A stretch of DNA of 64,000 bases from positions 124,001 through 188,000 of the forward strand of contig JAHZGH010000001.1 of the NCBI GenBank assembly GCA_019420905.1. Reading direction: 5' to 3'. Position numbers and translations under genes: made by a program. A model generated the notes under the pieces. That model was not told the origin of the DNA and ran no database searches. It saw nothing but the letters and a program-made list of their open reading frames with translations. This stretch comes from Succinivibrionaceae bacterium. Lineage in GTDB: Bacteria > Pseudomonadota > Gammaproteobacteria > Enterobacterales > Succinivibrionaceae. Below are positions 41,448-50,751 of the stretch, in pieces (the stretch's first letter is position 1; each line of letters starts with the position of its first letter).

Positions 41448-43502
41448 TTATAAAGATTTTTCAATTTCTTGCAAATAGTCATGTATAGCAATTTGCGCAC
41501 GAATTTTAGGATCTCCTGGTTTTGACTCTACGTAGATATTTTTCTGTTCGGCATCAATAATACGTGATTTGCGATTATCGTTCTCCTGAATTTCGAAGAT
41601 CTTTTTAATACGTTCAGCAACCTGAGGATCTAAGATTTGAGCTCCAACCTCAATACGATAATCAAGATTTCGAGTCATCCAGTCGGCAGACGAAATAAAT
41701 ATTTCTTCTTTACCATCATTATGGAAAATCATCACGCGTGGATGTTCTAAGAATCTGTCTACGATTGACGTGATGTAAATGTTTTCTGATAAATTCTGCA
41801 CTCCCGGTTTTAATGAACACATACCGCGAACTATTGCACGTATTTTTACGCCAGCTTGTGAAGCTTCATAAAGCTTATTTACAAGTCCATTGTCTACAAG
41901 ATTATTAACTTTAATTTTAATAAATGCTTCCTTGCCGGCTTTAGCAAAGGAGATTTCGCGATCGATCATCTCGTAGATGCGTAATCTTGCATTAATTGGG
42001 GAAACTAACAGGCGCTTAAACTGTGGACGAGTATAAGGGTATTCAATAAACTCAAAAACGCTTTCAACTTCGGAGGTAATTTCTGGATTTACGGTGAATA
42101 AGGCAAAGTCAGTATAAATCTTTGCAGTTTTTTCGTTGAAGTTACCGGTACCTATATGTGCATAGCGTACAGTCTTACCATTTTCTTTACGAGTAATTAA
42201 GCACAATTTAGAGTGAATTTTTAGAGTAGGCAGACCAAAAAGAACTTTTACGCCATTATCAGTTAAGCGCGAAGCCCACTTAATATTATTAGCTTCATCA
42301 AAACGTGCTTTAAGTTCAACTACAACAGTAACGCTCTTACCGTTATTGGCTGCATCAATCAATGAATTAATAACGCGGCTGTGAGAGGCTACGCGATAAA
42401 TATTAATTTTAATAGAAGTTACAGATGGATCATATGATGCCTGGCGCAAAAACTCTGTGAAGTAATCAAAGCAATAGTAAGGATAATATAAGAATACATC
42501 TCGTTCTGAGATTGCTTCAAAAGGAGTTTGAGCACGTTCAAACTGGCTGCTTAAAATCTCGGTTAATATCGGATTTTCCATACTATCATCACCAATACTT
42601 GGAAATGATAGGAAATCTTTAAAGTTATGGTAACGATTTCCTGGCATTAAGGAATCAATTGAGCTCATGCGCAATTCCTTAGCCATGAACTTTACAATAT
42701 CCTTAGGCATCTGGGCATCGTAGGAGAAGCGTACTGGTATTGCATTTAGGCGTTGCTTTAATGATTCAGACATGTTCTCAAGAACACTTTTATCAACGCT
42801 TTCTGAAAGATCATATTCTGCATCACGATTCATTTTGATAGAGTAGGTTTCAATAGAATCGTAATCGAACAAACCCTTGAAAATCATATCAAGACCTAAG
42901 CGGATAACATCGTCAAGCCACATCAATGTGACCGAATCATCCTCAACAGGAGTTCTGATAAAACGAGGAATTTGATCTGAAGGAATTTCGATTAATGAAT
43001 AATGATTCTGCTCTTTACCGGTCATTTTGACAAAGAGATAAGTATATTGATCTTTTAGGAAAGATACTAAATCGGTATCTTTATCAATTATGACGGGATT
43101 TATGTGTTTTAAGACGTGACGTTTAAAATATCTTAATACCCATGATTTCTGGGCTTCAGTAATAGATTCTATATCACGTAAAAAGATTTTATGCTGCGCT
43201 AACTCATCCTTTAAAGAGTGGAAGATAGAGTTTAAGGTCATCTGGTATTTAGCGGCTTCTTTTTGTACTTGACGCAAAAGATTTACCGCATCTTCTTTTT
43301 TACCGTTTAGATTATTAATGATGACTTGACGCTTAAGTTCGGCAACTCGAACTTTAAAGAATTCATCCTGATTGTTTGAATAAATACCTAAAAAACGGAC
43401 TCGTTCAATTAAAGGTACTGACGGATCCGCTGCCTCTTGTAATACTCTGCCATTAAAAGAAAGCCATGAAAGTTCCTTAGGAACAAAATTACTTGAATCC
43501 AT
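41448..43502 (-). CDS. ppk: Polyphosphate kinase
   Basis: Membrane-associated PPK1 that polymerises the ATP gamma-phosphate into polyphosphate, 684 residues (E. coli 688). The N-terminal, head and two C-terminal phospholipase-D-like domains are recognisable. The autophosphorylated His lies in LKIHSKLCLITR, and the second conserved His in FLEHPRVMIFHNDG. It is monocistronic with its own terminator; no ppx follows, unlike E. coli. Confidence 0.95.
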   Translation of the reverse strand: MDSSNFVPKELSWLSFNGRVLQEAADPSVPLIERVRFLGIYSNNQDEFFKVRVAELKRQVIINNLNGKKEDAVNLLRQVQKEAAKYQMTLNSIFHSLKDELAQHKIFLRDIESITEAQKSWVLRYFKRHVLKHINPVIIDKDTDLVSFLKDQYTYLFVKMTGKEQNHYSLIEIPSDQIPRFIRTPVEDDSVTLMWLDDVIRLGLDMIFKGLFDYDSIETYSIKMNRDAEYDLSESVDKSVLENMSESLKQRLNAIPVRFSYDAQMPKDIVKFMAKELRMSSIDSLMPGNRYHNFKDFLSFPSIGDDSMENPILTEILSSQFERAQTPFEAISERDVFLYYPYYCFDYFTEFLRQASYDPSVTSIKINIYRVASHSRVINSLIDAANNGKSVTVVVELKARFDEANNIKWASRLTDNGVKVLFGLPTLKIHSKLCLITRKENGKTVRYAHIGTGNFNEKTAKIYTDFALFTVNPEITSEVESVFEFIEYPYTRPQFKRLLVSPINARLRIYEMIDREISFAKAGKEAFIKIKVNNLVDNGLVNKLYEASQAGVKIRAIVRGMCSLKPGVQNLSENIYITSIVDRFLEHPRVMIFHNDGKEEIFISSADWMTRNLDYRIEVGAQILDPQVAERIKKIFEIQENDNRKSRIIDAEQKNIYVESKPGDPKIRAQIAIHDYLQEIEKSL

Positions 43503-43678
43503 GAATGTATTTACCTTTATTTTGGGAAAATTATTTTTAATAGGTGCAATATTAATAATTATATAACTTAAAAGTTAAAACTAAGTTAAGCCTCTTCAAA
43601 ATTTGCACTTATTTTGTAATTAGTTACAGGAGTATTTTTTATAAAATTTAGCATGAATTTCTGCTGGGCTTTAATATC

Positions 43679-44299
43679 CTATAGATTAGAATTTTGCGAA
43701 TATTTGCGTTTTAGATTGTTTGTACTATTTACCTGCATCAGTACCTGCCTAGCTTCTTTATTGCCATTTAAAGCGGATTCAGTCAGAAGCTTAGCTCCAT
43801 AGGGGAGAGTTTTTTTATTTAAAATGAAGACAATCCCGGCTGTATAGTAGCCTTTAGTCATGCCTTGTAAATTTATGAGCTTATTGAACCAGTAAGCCCC
43901 ATCCTGCGGGTTATCTTGAGCATAAAAATCACGGCTTATAACAGCTATTTTCCCGGGTCTGACTAAAATTTTATTTATAAAATCAGGATAACCGTTATGG
44001 GCAACTTTTTGCATGCACTGAGTATGCAAAATAGTATATTTTTCTTTTTGAAAGAGCAAATATGGCTTAAAGCTTTTATCTAGGCTGCTTAAAAAAAGAT
44101 CATCTAGATCCAGAGCGTCTTCTTTTTCACCTTTTGTAATACAGCTTCTGGCTATTTTTAAAAAGCTTTGAGTATTCGCCTCCTCTGCGCCTAAATCTTT
44201 AGGCTTCACAATTACTATCTTATCCTGTGATTCGTCTTCATAAGTACATCCTGCAAGCAGGAATGATGCCATGACGATTGCAAGGAGGCTTTTCAACAT
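43679..44299 (-). CDS. Uncharacterised lipoprotein
   Basis: 206-residue protein with a type II signal peptide and lipobox LLAGC (Cys18), so membrane-anchored after processing by Lnt. A repeat-like segment (GAYWFNKLINLQGMTKGYYTAGIVF.., then AKLLTESALNGNKEARQVLM) is reminiscent of Sel1-like repeats, but I cannot assign a family with certainty. It lies 14 bp after bamE on the same strand and may be co-transcribed. Confidence 0.7.
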   Translation of the reverse strand: MLKSLLAIVMASFLLAGCTYEDESQDKIVIVKPKDLGAEEANTQSFLKIARSCITKGEKEDALDLDDLFLSSLDKSFKPYLLFQKEKYTILHTQCMQKVAHNGYPDFINKILVRPGKIAVISRDFYAQDNPQDGAYWFNKLINLQGMTKGYYTAGIVFILNKKTLPYGAKLLTESALNGNKEARQVLMQVNSTNNLKRKYSQNSNL

Positions 44300-44313
44300 A
44301 ATTTTAAATACTA

Positions 44314-44721
44314 TTACTCATTAATAGGAAGATTATCAAAATCTTCTGCTGGAGGAACGTAATTATCCAAGGTACCGCTTTGATTAAATCCTGCAGGCTT
44401 TTTGAAATCTCCAGTTACATCTATTAGAGTATTGCCGCTAAAAAGTAGTACAAGGTTTTGAATTTTTGGAGCACTCCAGCCTTGACGCAAGAAGTGTACG
44501 TAATACCAGCGCGAGTTGTCGAAAGGATCGACCAACATTGGTGTTCCTAAGATATAACGCACCTGTTCTGAGCTCATACCATAGCTAAGTTTATTGACAG
44601 CTTCCTGCTCAACGAAGTTTCCTTGAGCTAAATCGGAACGATAGGCACACCCCTGAGAGAGAGCTAAAGTGGCTACACAGAATGTAGTAACTAAGAGGCG
44701 ACAAAGCTTATTTTTTTGCAT
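44314..44721 (-). CDS. bamE: Outer membrane assembly lipoprotein BamE
   Basis: Small lipoprotein of the BAM complex that inserts outer-membrane beta-barrels. The 135-residue protein has a lipobox ending SQGC and the SmpA/OmlA fold signature LSYGMSSEQVRYILGTPMLVDPF followed by WYYVHFLRQG. The start at 44721 (MQKNKLC) has AAGGA upstream; the frame is open further. It is divergent from grpE, as bamE lies near grpE-recN in enterobacteria. Confidence 0.92.
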   Translation of the reverse strand: MQKNKLCRLLVTTFCVATLALSQGCAYRSDLAQGNFVEQEAVNKLSYGMSSEQVRYILGTPMLVDPFDNSRWYYVHFLRQGWSAPKIQNLVLLFSGNTLIDVTGDFKKPAGFNQSGTLDNYVPPAEDFDNLPINE

Positions 44722-44862
44722 AATCAATCCTTGTTTTAACTTAAATGCATTGTAGCACAGGTGGAAGCTCAAAAAATCCTACTTTTACATATAAAATAAT
44801 TAAAAAAAATATGTTGAAAAACAATATGTTTATATAGTTTTAAGTAAAATTTAGATTTTTCT

Positions 44863-44890
44863 CTTGAAAATTCGCGATTAAACCCCATTT
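44863..44890 (+). promoter_or_regulatory. Sigma-32 heat-shock promoter of grpE
   Basis: CTTGAAA (44863-44869) and CCCCATTT (44883-44890) are separated by 13 nt, matching the E. coli RpoH consensus. It lies about 50 bp before the grpE start. Confidence 0.92.
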
Positions 44891-44938
44891 AAAATTTACG
44901 CATTGAAAATGTATCAATTCACATAAATTTTGTAGAGT

Positions 44939-45652
44939 ATGGAAATGCAGACTCAGGAAAACGAAATCAAACAAGCTTCATGTGAAGCACAACAGGACAA
45001 CGCTATTACAGATAAGGATGTAAATACAGAGGCTGATACTCAAAATGTTGAGACTGCTCCTGAAGGAGAGGAAAAAGAAGCAGAGACTTTAGATCCATTA
45101 TCCGTGCTTCAGGCTGAAAACGCTGCCCTGAAAGCTCATCTGGAGAAGGTTGAGAGCGCTGCAAAATCTGATCTTCAGAAAATGGTCAGAGCTATCGCTG
45201 AGGCTGACAATCAGCGCAAGCGTGCTGAGGCTGATGTTGAGCGTGAACGCAAGTATGGCATTGAAAAGTTTGCTAAAGCTTTATTGCCTGTGGTTGATTC
45301 TTTGGAGCTGGCAATTACTCATGGTAAACCTGAAGATGAAAATTGCAAGGTAATGCTTGAAGGAGTTCAAAATACTTTAGCTCTCTTTTTAAAGGAAATG
45401 AAGAACTTTGGCGTCGAGGTTATAGATCCCCAAGGTCAGGCTTTTGATCCTAATGTACATCAGGCTATTTCCATGATTCCTTCTGAAGCTGTTGCTTCAA
45501 ATCATGTGTTGCAGGTTATGCAGAAGGGATATTTGCTAAATGGCCGCGTAGTTCGTGCTGCTACTGTCATTGTTTCTGCAGGTCCAGGACCTAAAAAGGA
45601 AGAAAGCAAGGAAGAGCCTGTAGAAAGCAAAAAGATAAATATTGAAATTTAG
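44939..45652 (+). CDS. grpE: Nucleotide exchange factor GrpE
   Basis: Releases ADP from DnaK. The 237-residue protein has an acidic N-terminal region, a long coiled coil (about 55-120) with DNQRKRAEADVERERKYGIEKFAKALLPVVDSLE, and a C-terminal beta domain with the signature VHQAISMIPSE. A second ATG at 44945 (MQTQENE) is better spaced from TAGAG and may be the true start. Dedicated sigma-32 promoter upstream; dnaK follows. Confidence 0.95.
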   Translation: MEMQTQENEIKQASCEAQQDNAITDKDVNTEADTQNVETAPEGEEKEAETLDPLSVLQAENAALKAHLEKVESAAKSDLQKMVRAIAEADNQRKRAEADVERERKYGIEKFAKALLPVVDSLELAITHGKPEDENCKVMLEGVQNTLALFLKEMKNFGVEVIDPQGQAFDPNVHQAISMIPSEAVASNHVLQVMQKGYLLNGRVVRAATVIVSAGPGPKKEESKEEPVESKKINIEI

Positions 45653-45653
45653 T

Positions 45654-45679
45654 CTTGAAAAAAGAAAAACTGCCCATAT
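45654..45679 (+). promoter_or_regulatory. Sigma-32 heat-shock promoter of dnaK
   Basis: CTTGAAA (45654-45660) and GCCCATAT (45672-45679) with 11-nt spacing, immediately after the grpE stop. The -10 box departs from CCCCATNT at one position. Confidence 0.8.
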
Positions 45680-45755
45680 GTGGTAAGGCAGATAAAGAAA
45701 GAATTAAAGATTTCTAGCTTTAGGCTGGAATCAAATAGATTTAGAGGAAAAACAA

Positions 45756-47684
45756 ATGGGTAAGATTATTGGTATCGATCTTGGTACTACCAATTCATGT
45801 GTTGCTGTTTTAGATGGTGATAAGGTTCGCGTATTAGAGAATTCTGAGGGTCGCCGTACAACTCCTTCCATCGTAGCTTATGCTGAAGATGGCGAGATCC
45901 TAGTCGGTGATGCAGCAAAGCGTCAGGCTGTTACTAATCCAAAGAATACCTTATTTGCAATTAAGCGTTTAATTGGCCGTCGTTATGATGATAACGAAGT
46001 TCAACGCGATCTTCCTATCATGCCGTTTAAGATTGTTCGTGCAGATAATGGCGATGCTTGGGTTGAGGTTAGAGATAAGCGTTTAGCTCCTCCTCAGATT
46101 TCTGCTGAAGTTTTAAAGAAGATGAAGAAGACTGCTGAGGATATTTTAGGAGAAGAAGTTACTGAGGCTGTTATTACCTGCCCGGCTTACTTTAATGATT
46201 CTCAGCGTCAGGCTACTAAGGATGCAGGACGTATTGCAGGCTTAGAGGTTAAGCGTATTATAAATGAGCCTACTGCAGCATCCATTGCTTATGGAGAGGA
46301 CAAGGCTAAAGGTGAGCAGAAGATAGCCGTTTACGACTTAGGCGGCGGTACCTTCGATATTTCTATTATTGATATTGATGAGGTTGATGGAGAGAAGACC
46401 TTTGAGGTTTTATCTACTAATGGCGATACTCACTTAGGCGGTGAGGATTTTGATAATCGCATTATGAATTATCTCATTGATGAGTTTAAGGCCACCTCAG
46501 GAGTTGATCTCCGTCAGGATCAGTTAGCTTTACAGCGTTTGAAGGAAGCTGCTGAGAAAGCTAAGTGCGAGTTGTCATCATCTCAGCAAACTGATGTAAA
46601 TTTACCTTACATCACTGCAGATGCAACCGGACCTAAGCATTTAAATATCAAGATTACTCGTGCAAAACTTGAGTCCTTAGTTGAAGATTTGGTTTTGAAG
46701 ACCTTAGATCCTGTAAAGATCGCATTAAAGGATGCAGGCTTATCAGCTTCTGATGTTAGTGATGTTATTCTTGTCGGCGGTCAGTCTCGTATGCCGATGG
46801 TACAAAAGCTTGTTGCTGATTTCTTCGGCAAGGAGCCGCGTAAGGATGTAAATCCTGATGAAGCTGTAGCTATTGGTGCTGCTATTCAGGGCGGTGTTTT
46901 AACAGGCGAGAAGAAGGATGTTTTATTACTTGACGTAACTCCGCTATCTTTAGGCATTGAGACTTTAGGCGGCGTAATGACTACCTTAATTGAGAAGAAT
47001 ACCACTATTCCGACTAAGAAGTCACAGGTCTTCTCAACTGCTGAGGATAATCAGCCTGCTGTTACTATTCACGTATTGCAGGGTGAACGTAAGCGTGCAA
47101 GTGATAACAAATCCTTAGGTCAGTTCAATTTAGAAGGTATTTCTCCAGCTCCGCGTGGTGTACCTCAGATTGAAGTTACCTTTGATATTGATGCTGATGG
47201 CTTAATTCATGTATCTGCTAAGGATAAGAATACTGGTAAAGAGCAGAAGATTACCATTCAATCCTCTTCAGGCTTATCTGATGAAGATATTCAGCGTATG
47301 GTACGTGAGGCAGAGGCTCATCAGGCTGAAGATAAGAAGTTTGAGGAGTTAGCTGCAGCTCGTAACCGTGCTGATGCCACAGTTCATGCAGTCCGCAAGC
47401 AGATGACTGATTTAGGAGATAAGATTTCTTCTGACACTAAGACTCAGGTTAACAAGGCCTTAAACGATTTAGAAATGGCTATTCGCGGTGATGATAAGGA
47501 TAAGATTGAATCCTGCGAGAAGGCTGTAATGGAAGCTGCTCAGAGCTTAATGCAGGCTGCTCAAGCTCAGGCTCAGACACAGCAGAATGCTCAGCAGCAG
47601 AGCAGCTCTCAGCAATCCTCACAGAAGAAGGATGACAATGTAGTTGACGCTGAGTTTGAAGAAGTTCATGACGACAAGAAGTAA
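45756..47684 (+). CDS. dnaK: Chaperone DnaK (Hsp70)
   Basis: ATP-dependent Hsp70, 642 residues. The nucleotide-binding domain starts GIDLGTTNSCVAV and includes VYDLGGGTFDIS and ILVGGQSRMP. The substrate-binding domain and helical lid follow, and the tail is Gln/Ala-rich, ending EEVHDDKK as in many proteobacteria. GAGGAA precedes the ATG. Codon use is strongly biased towards CGT and GGC-type codons, as expected for a highly expressed gene. Confidence 0.97.
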   Translation: MGKIIGIDLGTTNSCVAVLDGDKVRVLENSEGRRTTPSIVAYAEDGEILVGDAAKRQAVTNPKNTLFAIKRLIGRRYDDNEVQRDLPIMPFKIVRADNGDAWVEVRDKRLAPPQISAEVLKKMKKTAEDILGEEVTEAVITCPAYFNDSQRQATKDAGRIAGLEVKRIINEPTAASIAYGEDKAKGEQKIAVYDLGGGTFDISIIDIDEVDGEKTFEVLSTNGDTHLGGEDFDNRIMNYLIDEFKATSGVDLRQDQLALQRLKEAAEKAKCELSSSQQTDVNLPYITADATGPKHLNIKITRAKLESLVEDLVLKTLDPVKIALKDAGLSASDVSDVILVGGQSRMPMVQKLVADFFGKEPRKDVNPDEAVAIGAAIQGGVLTGEKKDVLLLDVTPLSLGIETLGGVMTTLIEKNTTIPTKKSQVFSTAEDNQPAVTIHVLQGERKRASDNKSLGQFNLEGISPAPRGVPQIEVTFDIDADGLIHVSAKDKNTGKEQKITIQSSSGLSDEDIQRMVREAEAHQAEDKKFEELAAARNRADATVHAVRKQMTDLGDKISSDTKTQVNKALNDLEMAIRGDDKDKIESCEKAVMEAAQSLMQAAQAQAQTQQNAQQQSSSQQSSQKKDDNVVDAEFEEVHDDKK

Positions 47685-47715
47685 TCTGTAAATTTTTATA
47701 GATAAGCATCAATAG

Positions 47716-47749
47716 AGGTAGGTGGGGGAGTTAAACCCACCTGCCTTTT
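47716..47749 (+). terminator. Hairpin between dnaK and dnaJ
   Basis: AGGTAGGTGGG (47716-47726) pairs with CCCACCTGCCT (47736-47746) with one mismatch, then TTTT. Partial termination here would lower dnaJ relative to dnaK. Confidence 0.8.
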
Positions 47750-47772
47750 GTGTTGTCAAAGAAGAGGAATTT

Positions 47773-48924
47773 ATGGCGACAAAACGTGATTATTATGAAG
47801 TGCTAGGCGTAAGCAAGGATGCTGACGACGCCACTATAAAGAAGGCCTTCAAACGTCTAGCTATCAAGTACCATCCTGATCGTAACCACGAAGAGGGTGC
47901 AGAAAAGAGATTCCAAGAAATAAATGAAGCTTATCAGGTACTATCAGATCCTCAAAAGCGTGCTGCTTATGATCAGTTCGGCTTTGAGGGCATGAATGGC
48001 GGACAGGCTTCAGGAGGAAACCCTTTCGGACAGGGTGATTTTGGTGATATTTTCGGTGATATTTTCGGCGATATTTTTTCAGGCGGGCGCAGTCGTCGTC
48101 AGCAAGGCCCACGCGTAGTGCCTGGACGTGATATCCGCGTTAGAATCAGCTTGACTTTAGAGGAAGCTATAGCGGGCGTAAAGAAGCAGATTAAAGTTAA
48201 GTCTTTAGTTAAGTGCAAAACCTGCGGAGGCAGCGGAGCTCGCTCTGGATCTAAGTCCCAGACATGCCCACATTGTCAAGGCTCAGGACGTGTTTTTGTC
48301 CGTCAAGGATTCATGCAGTTTGAGCAGACATGTCCGCATTGCGGCGGAACTGGCAGAATTATTTCTGATCCTTGTCCTGATTGCCATGGTCAGGGACGTG
48401 TTGAGGATTATCGTACTATTACTGTTAATATTCCAGCAGGCGTTGATAGCGGTGACAATATCCGAATTGAAAATGAAGGAGAGGCTGGTTTAAATGGAGC
48501 TCCATCTGGAGATCTGTACGTCCTAGTTGAAGTTAAGGAACATGATATCTTCACTCGTGACGGCGATGATCTTTTGTGTGAGGTGCCAATTAGCTTCACT
48601 ACAGCGGCTTTAGGCGGTGAAGTTGAGGTCCCTACTCTTGACAGCAAGGTTAAGATCACTGTTAAGCCTGAGACTCAGAGCGGCACTATGATGCGTCTTA
48701 AGGGATTAGGAGTGCGCTCTGTTCATTCTCGTGATAAGGGTAATTTGTATTGTAAGCTAGTTGTTGAGACACCGATTAAGCTTACTTCAAAGCAAAAAGA
48801 TCTTTTGCGCGAATTTGAAGCGTCTTTAAATGAAGATTCTGAGAATGGGCAGGATTCTAAGCACAAGCCTAAGGCGAGTCTTTTACAGAGACTTATGCAG
48901 TCTATAAAGGATTTAAAAAATTAG
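47773..48924 (+). CDS. dnaJ: Co-chaperone DnaJ
   Basis: Hsp40 that stimulates DnaK ATPase. The start at 47773 (MATKRDYYEVLGV) has GAGGAA upstream; the frame is open 17 codons further into the hairpin region. J domain with HPD (KYHPDRN), a Gly/Phe linker (GDIFGDIFGDIF), four zinc repeats of the CxxCxGxG type (CKTCGGSG, CPHCQGSG, CPHCGGTG, CPDCHGQG) and a C-terminal substrate domain. 383 residues. Confidence 0.97.
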   Translation: MATKRDYYEVLGVSKDADDATIKKAFKRLAIKYHPDRNHEEGAEKRFQEINEAYQVLSDPQKRAAYDQFGFEGMNGGQASGGNPFGQGDFGDIFGDIFGDIFSGGRSRRQQGPRVVPGRDIRVRISLTLEEAIAGVKKQIKVKSLVKCKTCGGSGARSGSKSQTCPHCQGSGRVFVRQGFMQFEQTCPHCGGTGRIISDPCPDCHGQGRVEDYRTITVNIPAGVDSGDNIRIENEGEAGLNGAPSGDLYVLVEVKEHDIFTRDGDDLLCEVPISFTTAALGGEVEVPTLDSKVKITVKPETQSGTMMRLKGLGVRSVHSRDKGNLYCKLVVETPIKLTSKQKDLLREFEASLNEDSENGQDSKHKPKASLLQRLMQSIKDLKN

Positions 48925-48983
48925 AGTGTGATTAGGCTTACTTGCAACTTATTTATATAGAGTGTAAATTAGGCTTAGTTAAG

Positions 48984-49012
48984 CGCCTAATATTATTTAG
49001 GCGTTTTCTTTT
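48984..49012 (+). terminator. Terminator after dnaJ
   Basis: CGCCTAA (48984-48990), 6-nt loop, TTAGGCG (48997-49003), then TTTTCTTTT. Confidence 0.93.
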
Positions 49013-49078
49013 ATTAGTAACGCTGTTTTTAGGCGTTAATTTAAAAAACTTTTAGATAAAAGAGCAAATACAAGTATT

Positions 49079-49561
49079 ATGGATCAGACACCTATGACAC
49101 CACGTGGCGAGGATTTGCTGCGTAAAGAATTACAGAGATTAAAGACCGTAGAGCGTCCGCGCATTGTTGCTGCAATTGCTGAGGCCCGCAGTCACGGTGA
49201 TCTTAGTGAAAATGCTGAATATGACGCTGCAAAGGAAGAGCAGGGTATGTGTGAGGCCCGCATTAAGGATATCGAGGGACGCTTAGCTTCAGCAAATGTT
49301 ATTGACGTTACTAAACTTAAGACTACAGGAACACCAAAGGTTATCTTTGGATCTACTGTAACTTTAGTTGATGTTGATACTGATAAGGAAATTACCTATA
49401 AGATTGTAGGTGAGGATGAGGCCTGTATTGAGGAGAACCTTATTTCTTATATGACCCCGATTGCAAAGGGATTATTAGGTAAATATGAGGGAGATGAGAT
49501 TGAGATCCATATCCCAAGAGGAACTGTTACCTACGAAATTGATAAGGTTGAGTATATTTAA
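49079..49561 (+). CDS. greA: Transcription elongation factor GreA
   Basis: Stimulates RNA polymerase cleavage of backtracked transcripts. The 160-residue protein has the N-terminal coiled coil ending in the acidic tip (SHGDLSENAEYDAAKEEQGMCEARI; tip residues around SENAEYDA) and the C-terminal FKBP-like domain. It is convergent with yhbY, matching the greA/yhbY-rlmE-ftsH neighbourhood of gammaproteobacteria. Confidence 0.96.
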   Translation: MDQTPMTPRGEDLLRKELQRLKTVERPRIVAAIAEARSHGDLSENAEYDAAKEEQGMCEARIKDIEGRLASANVIDVTKLKTTGTPKVIFGSTVTLVDVDTDKEITYKIVGEDEACIEENLISYMTPIAKGLLGKYEGDEIEIHIPRGTVTYEIDKVEYI

Positions 49562-49567
49562 AAAAAT

Positions 49568-49600
49568 ATCCCCTACATAATTAAGTGGGGGATTTTTTTA
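49568..49600. terminator. Terminator between greA and yhbY
   Basis: ATCCCC (49568-49573) pairs with GGGGAT (49588-49593), with a further AC/GT pair in the loop, then seven T residues on the plus strand. It ends greA, and a weaker A/T context may serve yhbY from the other side. Confidence 0.88.
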
Positions 49601-49628
49601 GCTTAATATTTTAAGAGCAGCGATAAGC

Positions 49629-49919
49629 TTAACGAGGAAGGATGAAGCGACTGCCATCTTTGCGCTGTCTGAATAAAACAGCAACAAAGCCTACAACAGA
49701 AACTAGTTCGGCTTTAACTGCATCAGCACAAGCTGCAGCCTGTTCTTTACGACCTTCACCGGAATTGAGTTTAACTTTGACAAGTTCGTGATATTCTATG
49801 GAATTATCTAACTCTTTTAAAACATTCTCAGATAAGCCATCGGCTCCTAACATTACGACAGGCTTTAATGAGTGAGCCTGAGCTTTAAGAAATTGGCGTT
49901 GTTTAGAATTTAGAGACAT
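49629..49919 (-). CDS. yhbY: YhbY/CRM-domain RNA-binding protein
   Basis: Small RNA-binding protein (96 residues) that associates with pre-50S ribosomes. The CRM fold is recognisable: LNSKQRQFLKAQAHSLKPVVMLGADGLSENV, then HELVKVKLNS. Divergent from rlmE as in E. coli. Confidence 0.93.
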   Translation of the reverse strand: MSLNSKQRQFLKAQAHSLKPVVMLGADGLSENVLKELDNSIEYHELVKVKLNSGEGRKEQAAACADAVKAELVSVVGFVAVLFRQRKDGSRFILPR

Positions 49920-50046
49920 ATTTAACCTACGATTGATAATTTATTGTAATTTAGTTGCGCTAAATATCAGATTGCAATTATTATTTGATATCTTTAAATT
50001 GTATAATAACTTAAAATATTTTTAAATCTTTCTAGGGATCAAGTTT

Positions 50047-50751
50047 TTGCCAGCAAAAAAAAGAACAGCAAGCCAAACTCGTTGGCTTCAAGAACATTTT
50101 TCTGATCAATATGTAAAGCAGGCCCATAAGCTAGGCTTACGTTCACGTGCAGCTTTTAAGCTAGAGGAACTACAGAAGCGTGATAGGCTTATTCGTCCTG
50201 GTAATATTGTAGTCGATCTAGGTGCCGCTCCAGGCGGTTGGTCTGAATTTGCTATCAAGTGTATAGGAGATAGCGGTCATGTTATAGCCTGTGATATTTT
50301 GCCTATGCGCCCAATTCGTGGAGTTGAATTTCTCCAGGGAGATTTCAGAGAGGATGAGGTCTTCTGTAAGCTTTACAGTATGATCGGTGTAGGCGCTCAT
50401 GTAGTATTATCTGATATGGCACCAAATATGTCAGGCAATGTTGCCATCGATCAGCCTCGAGCTATGCTTTTGTCTGAATTAGCTTTGGATATGGCTCGTC
50501 GCGTACTGCGTATTGGTGGAACATTTGTAGTAAAGGTCTTCCAAGGTGTAGGATCTCAAGAATTCTTAAAGGAATTACGTAACGACTTTAAAGAGGTTCG
50601 TGTACGTAAGCCCGATGCTTCAAGAGATAGATCACGCGAGGTTTATATGGTTGCCACAGGTTTTAAAGGACATCCTTTAAATGGTGTCAGTCCAGCTATA
50701 GAATTTGCAGCAACACCGGATGATGATCCGGATGAAAAAGGGGAAGTATGA
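50047..50751 (+). CDS. rlmE: 23S rRNA (uridine-2'-O)-methyltransferase RlmE
   Basis: Heat-shock-associated methyltransferase that modifies U2552 of 23S rRNA. The 234 residues include the SAM motif VVDLGAAPGGWSEF, the catalytic Asp in LSDMAPNMSG and Lys in GTFVVKVFQG. The start is TTG at 50047, with AGGGA upstream; the N-terminus PAKKRTASQTRWLQEHFSD matches the family. About 25 extra C-terminal residues are acidic. The stop overlaps the ftsH ATG (ATGA). Confidence 0.95.
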   Translation: MPAKKRTASQTRWLQEHFSDQYVKQAHKLGLRSRAAFKLEELQKRDRLIRPGNIVVDLGAAPGGWSEFAIKCIGDSGHVIACDILPMRPIRGVEFLQGDFREDEVFCKLYSMIGVGAHVVLSDMAPNMSGNVAIDQPRAMLLSELALDMARRVLRIGGTFVVKVFQGVGSQEFLKELRNDFKEVRVRKPDASRDRSREVYMVATGFKGHPLNGVSPAIEFAATPDDDPDEKGEV

